A model generated the notes under the pieces. It saw only the letters and a program-made list of their open reading frames with translations. It did no database searches and was not told the origin of the DNA. From the NCBI GenBank assembly GCA_016647705.1, contig CM028333.1, positions 19,031,743 to 19,095,742 of the forward strand: 64,000 bases of DNA, read 5' to 3'. A program made the position numbers and the translations under genes. The first letter of the stretch is position 1. Each line of letters begins with the position of its first letter. Below are positions 62,261 to 64,000 of this stretch, piece by piece. The stretch is from Eucommia ulmoides. Its lineage: Eukaryota > Streptophyta > Magnoliopsida > Garryales > Eucommiaceae.

Positions 62261-64000
62261 ATCAACTATATGAAGCTATACATATTTCTGTTATGGGAAC
62301 ACACCCGTTCCCCAAATATAATAACAGCAGAATATAATATCATGAACCCCTCAAAATTTCATCTCAGAAAGCTCATCTCAACCCTCCACATGACTCCATC
62401 GTAGGATTCTACTTAGCGCCAGTAGGGGACCGACTCCTAACTGCTTAACCTACGAGTGTACTGCCTTCTTAGTAAAAATATTTTTTTAATAATAAAACTC
62501 ATTCTACTACATCTAAATGGATCAAGCGTCAGTTTATAGATACCGCATAGCTCGTAAAATCCTCAGTATATGAGCAGGGAAAATAAAGCGACATAATTAA
62601 GTTTCATTCAAATCTAACTAATATAAAAATCATACTAATCACCATGATAATAAATATCAAATCAATCAATATACGTAAAATACCACATCTCAAGCACACA
62701 TCTCAAACACACACCTCAAACATACACACTGGTCAGCCCTAGTGATCATTTTAACCTCACGATCGGGAGTTTGCAACGGTACCGTACCATCCGTAGGATA
62801 TGCCTTCCTACGAACACCCATCACTCCGCTGAAGTGGATAATCACTGCGCAATATAACGTCTAACATCACTCTGCCGAACTAGATGAACATCACTCCGCC
62901 GAAGCGGATAACCTCACTTTACCGAAACAGATAAATACTATGGTATCGTCAAATCAAATACAGCATCATTGAATCATAACTCAATAAATATTGTCTACTC
63001 AATCTCGTCAAATCATATTTCACACTTTCTTTTAAAGAAAACGTCTGATTTTATCAAAACCACTTTTCCACCCTTTATTTTTAGAAAACCAGGCATTTTT
63101 AGAAAAACAAATGTTTTCTATTCTTTTTTAAAAACACCGTCTGATTTCACCAAATCCAACAAAAATTCATTTTCAACTTCATTTCAAAAACCACCGAAAT
63201 CTTTCGAAAATTCAGTTTACCAACTCACCCAAATCCTACTTGATCCATATCATTTATAAATTCATACAGTTTAAGTAAATACATATTCTATCATATATAT
63301 GCATAGAAAAATAGTTTGGCAAGAAGACAGTACACTCACCTCTTGATCCGCTCCCAAAAGCTTTTACCGACTATACACTAACGTTACTCCGGTGCCTGCG
63401 AACCCGTTCTGAAACGTTCACAGGGCGCGAGATGGATTTCGGATTCTATTGGGGTTCTTTATTTAATTTTTTTCTTCTTTTCTTCTTGTCTTATTCTTTC
63501 TTTCTTTTTCCCCCCCGTTTCTGTTCTGTTTTGGGTTTCCATTGGCCGGCCACGCACCACACGTCGGCAAGGCAGAACACACATACGCACACCATCACAG
63601 ACGGCCGACGGCCGACGGCTAACCACCTACACATCGCCGGAGTCAATAATCACATACAAAAGCACCCACACACCCACCGACCGAACAAAATCGACGAACA
63701 CCCCCACGTACAATGTTGTTGGTCTGGAAACATACACCATACCCACGCCGCACAAAACAAGAAACGAAAAACACCCACTCCGCCGAACGCCACCCCCGAC
63801 GATCGACAACCATCCGAACCCACTCACACCCATACTCGTTGAATCTCACCCCCCCTACGCTGACCTCTCTCTCTCTCCTCTGCTCCTGGTTCTAGGTTTA
63901 CTGCTAGTACTCACACACTCTACTCACCCAGCCGGAGAGACGGCGACAACACCCCCACCAGACCGACAACGACACCCACCAATGACACAACAATGGCGAT
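62129..64000. mobile_element. Gypsy-type LTR, partial (runs off the window)
   Basis: It begins TGTCACGACCCATCCCGG and follows the LTR at 48373 in landmarks: GGACACCCG(A/T)CATCCCG, the (C/G)CGCCAGTAGGGGAC(C/T)GACT block, the ACGATCGGGAGT block, the CACCGTCTGATTTCACC-like block and the CT-rich then CA-rich GC-rich end. No retroviral domain appears before the window ends, so whether it is a solo LTR or part of a longer element is open. Confidence 0.75.

Overview
The window is nuclear DNA from a flowering plant, very probably a eudicot. It is AT-rich, its genes are split by many short GT-AG introns, and it carries plant-only families: a class III peroxidase, an ARG1/ARL-type J-protein, prolamin-like (ECA1/EC1-type) cysteine-rich secreted proteins, Ty1/copia and Ty3/gypsy elements, Tourist-like MITEs, a Helitron, Mutator-like foldback elements and an Au-type SINE scrap. 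I cannot name the species from sequence alone.

Gene-bearing left part (about 2.8-26.1 kb). An 18-exon plus-strand gene (2790-9160) encodes a roughly 628-residue plastid-type leucine-rich-repeat protein of the RNI-like/EMB2004 type; at least five small TTA/TAA-flanked MITEs sit in its introns. A fragment of copia protease (about 10.4-10.7 kb) and a coding-poor LTR element (11110-16382) follow. Next come a single-exon class III peroxidase (18357-19349, plus) and an 11-exon ARL1/DNAJ16-like J-protein (26054-20223, minus), arranged tail to tail. From memory, the Arabidopsis counterparts At1g24110 and At1g24120 are also neighbours, so this pair looks like an old conserved block.

Transposon-dominated right part (26.5-64 kb). 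Only two further genes are supported: two small secreted prolamin-like proteins (34725-35057 and 41863-42270) on either side of a 4.4-kb non-autonomous Helitron (37192-41566). The rest is nested insertions: a gypsy solo LTR inside a copia solo LTR (29353-33678); a copia element with both LTRs and a perfect 5-bp target duplication (42413-52524) that received a 2.75-kb gypsy solo LTR; a 2.1-kb Mutator-like element with a perfect 9-bp duplication (54021-56100); a CACTA terminus (56278) cut by a minus-strand copia element (56523 to about 62128), itself hit by an 850-bp foldback element and by a second gypsy LTR that runs off the window.

No operon, CRISPR array, tRNA or rRNA gene was seen, and I found no convincing new multi-gene system. 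The more interesting points are the clean transposon boundaries, an exon-like open segment inside one Mutator-like element, blocks of TTGAC (W-box) motifs in one LTR family, and the diverged pair of prolamin-like genes.
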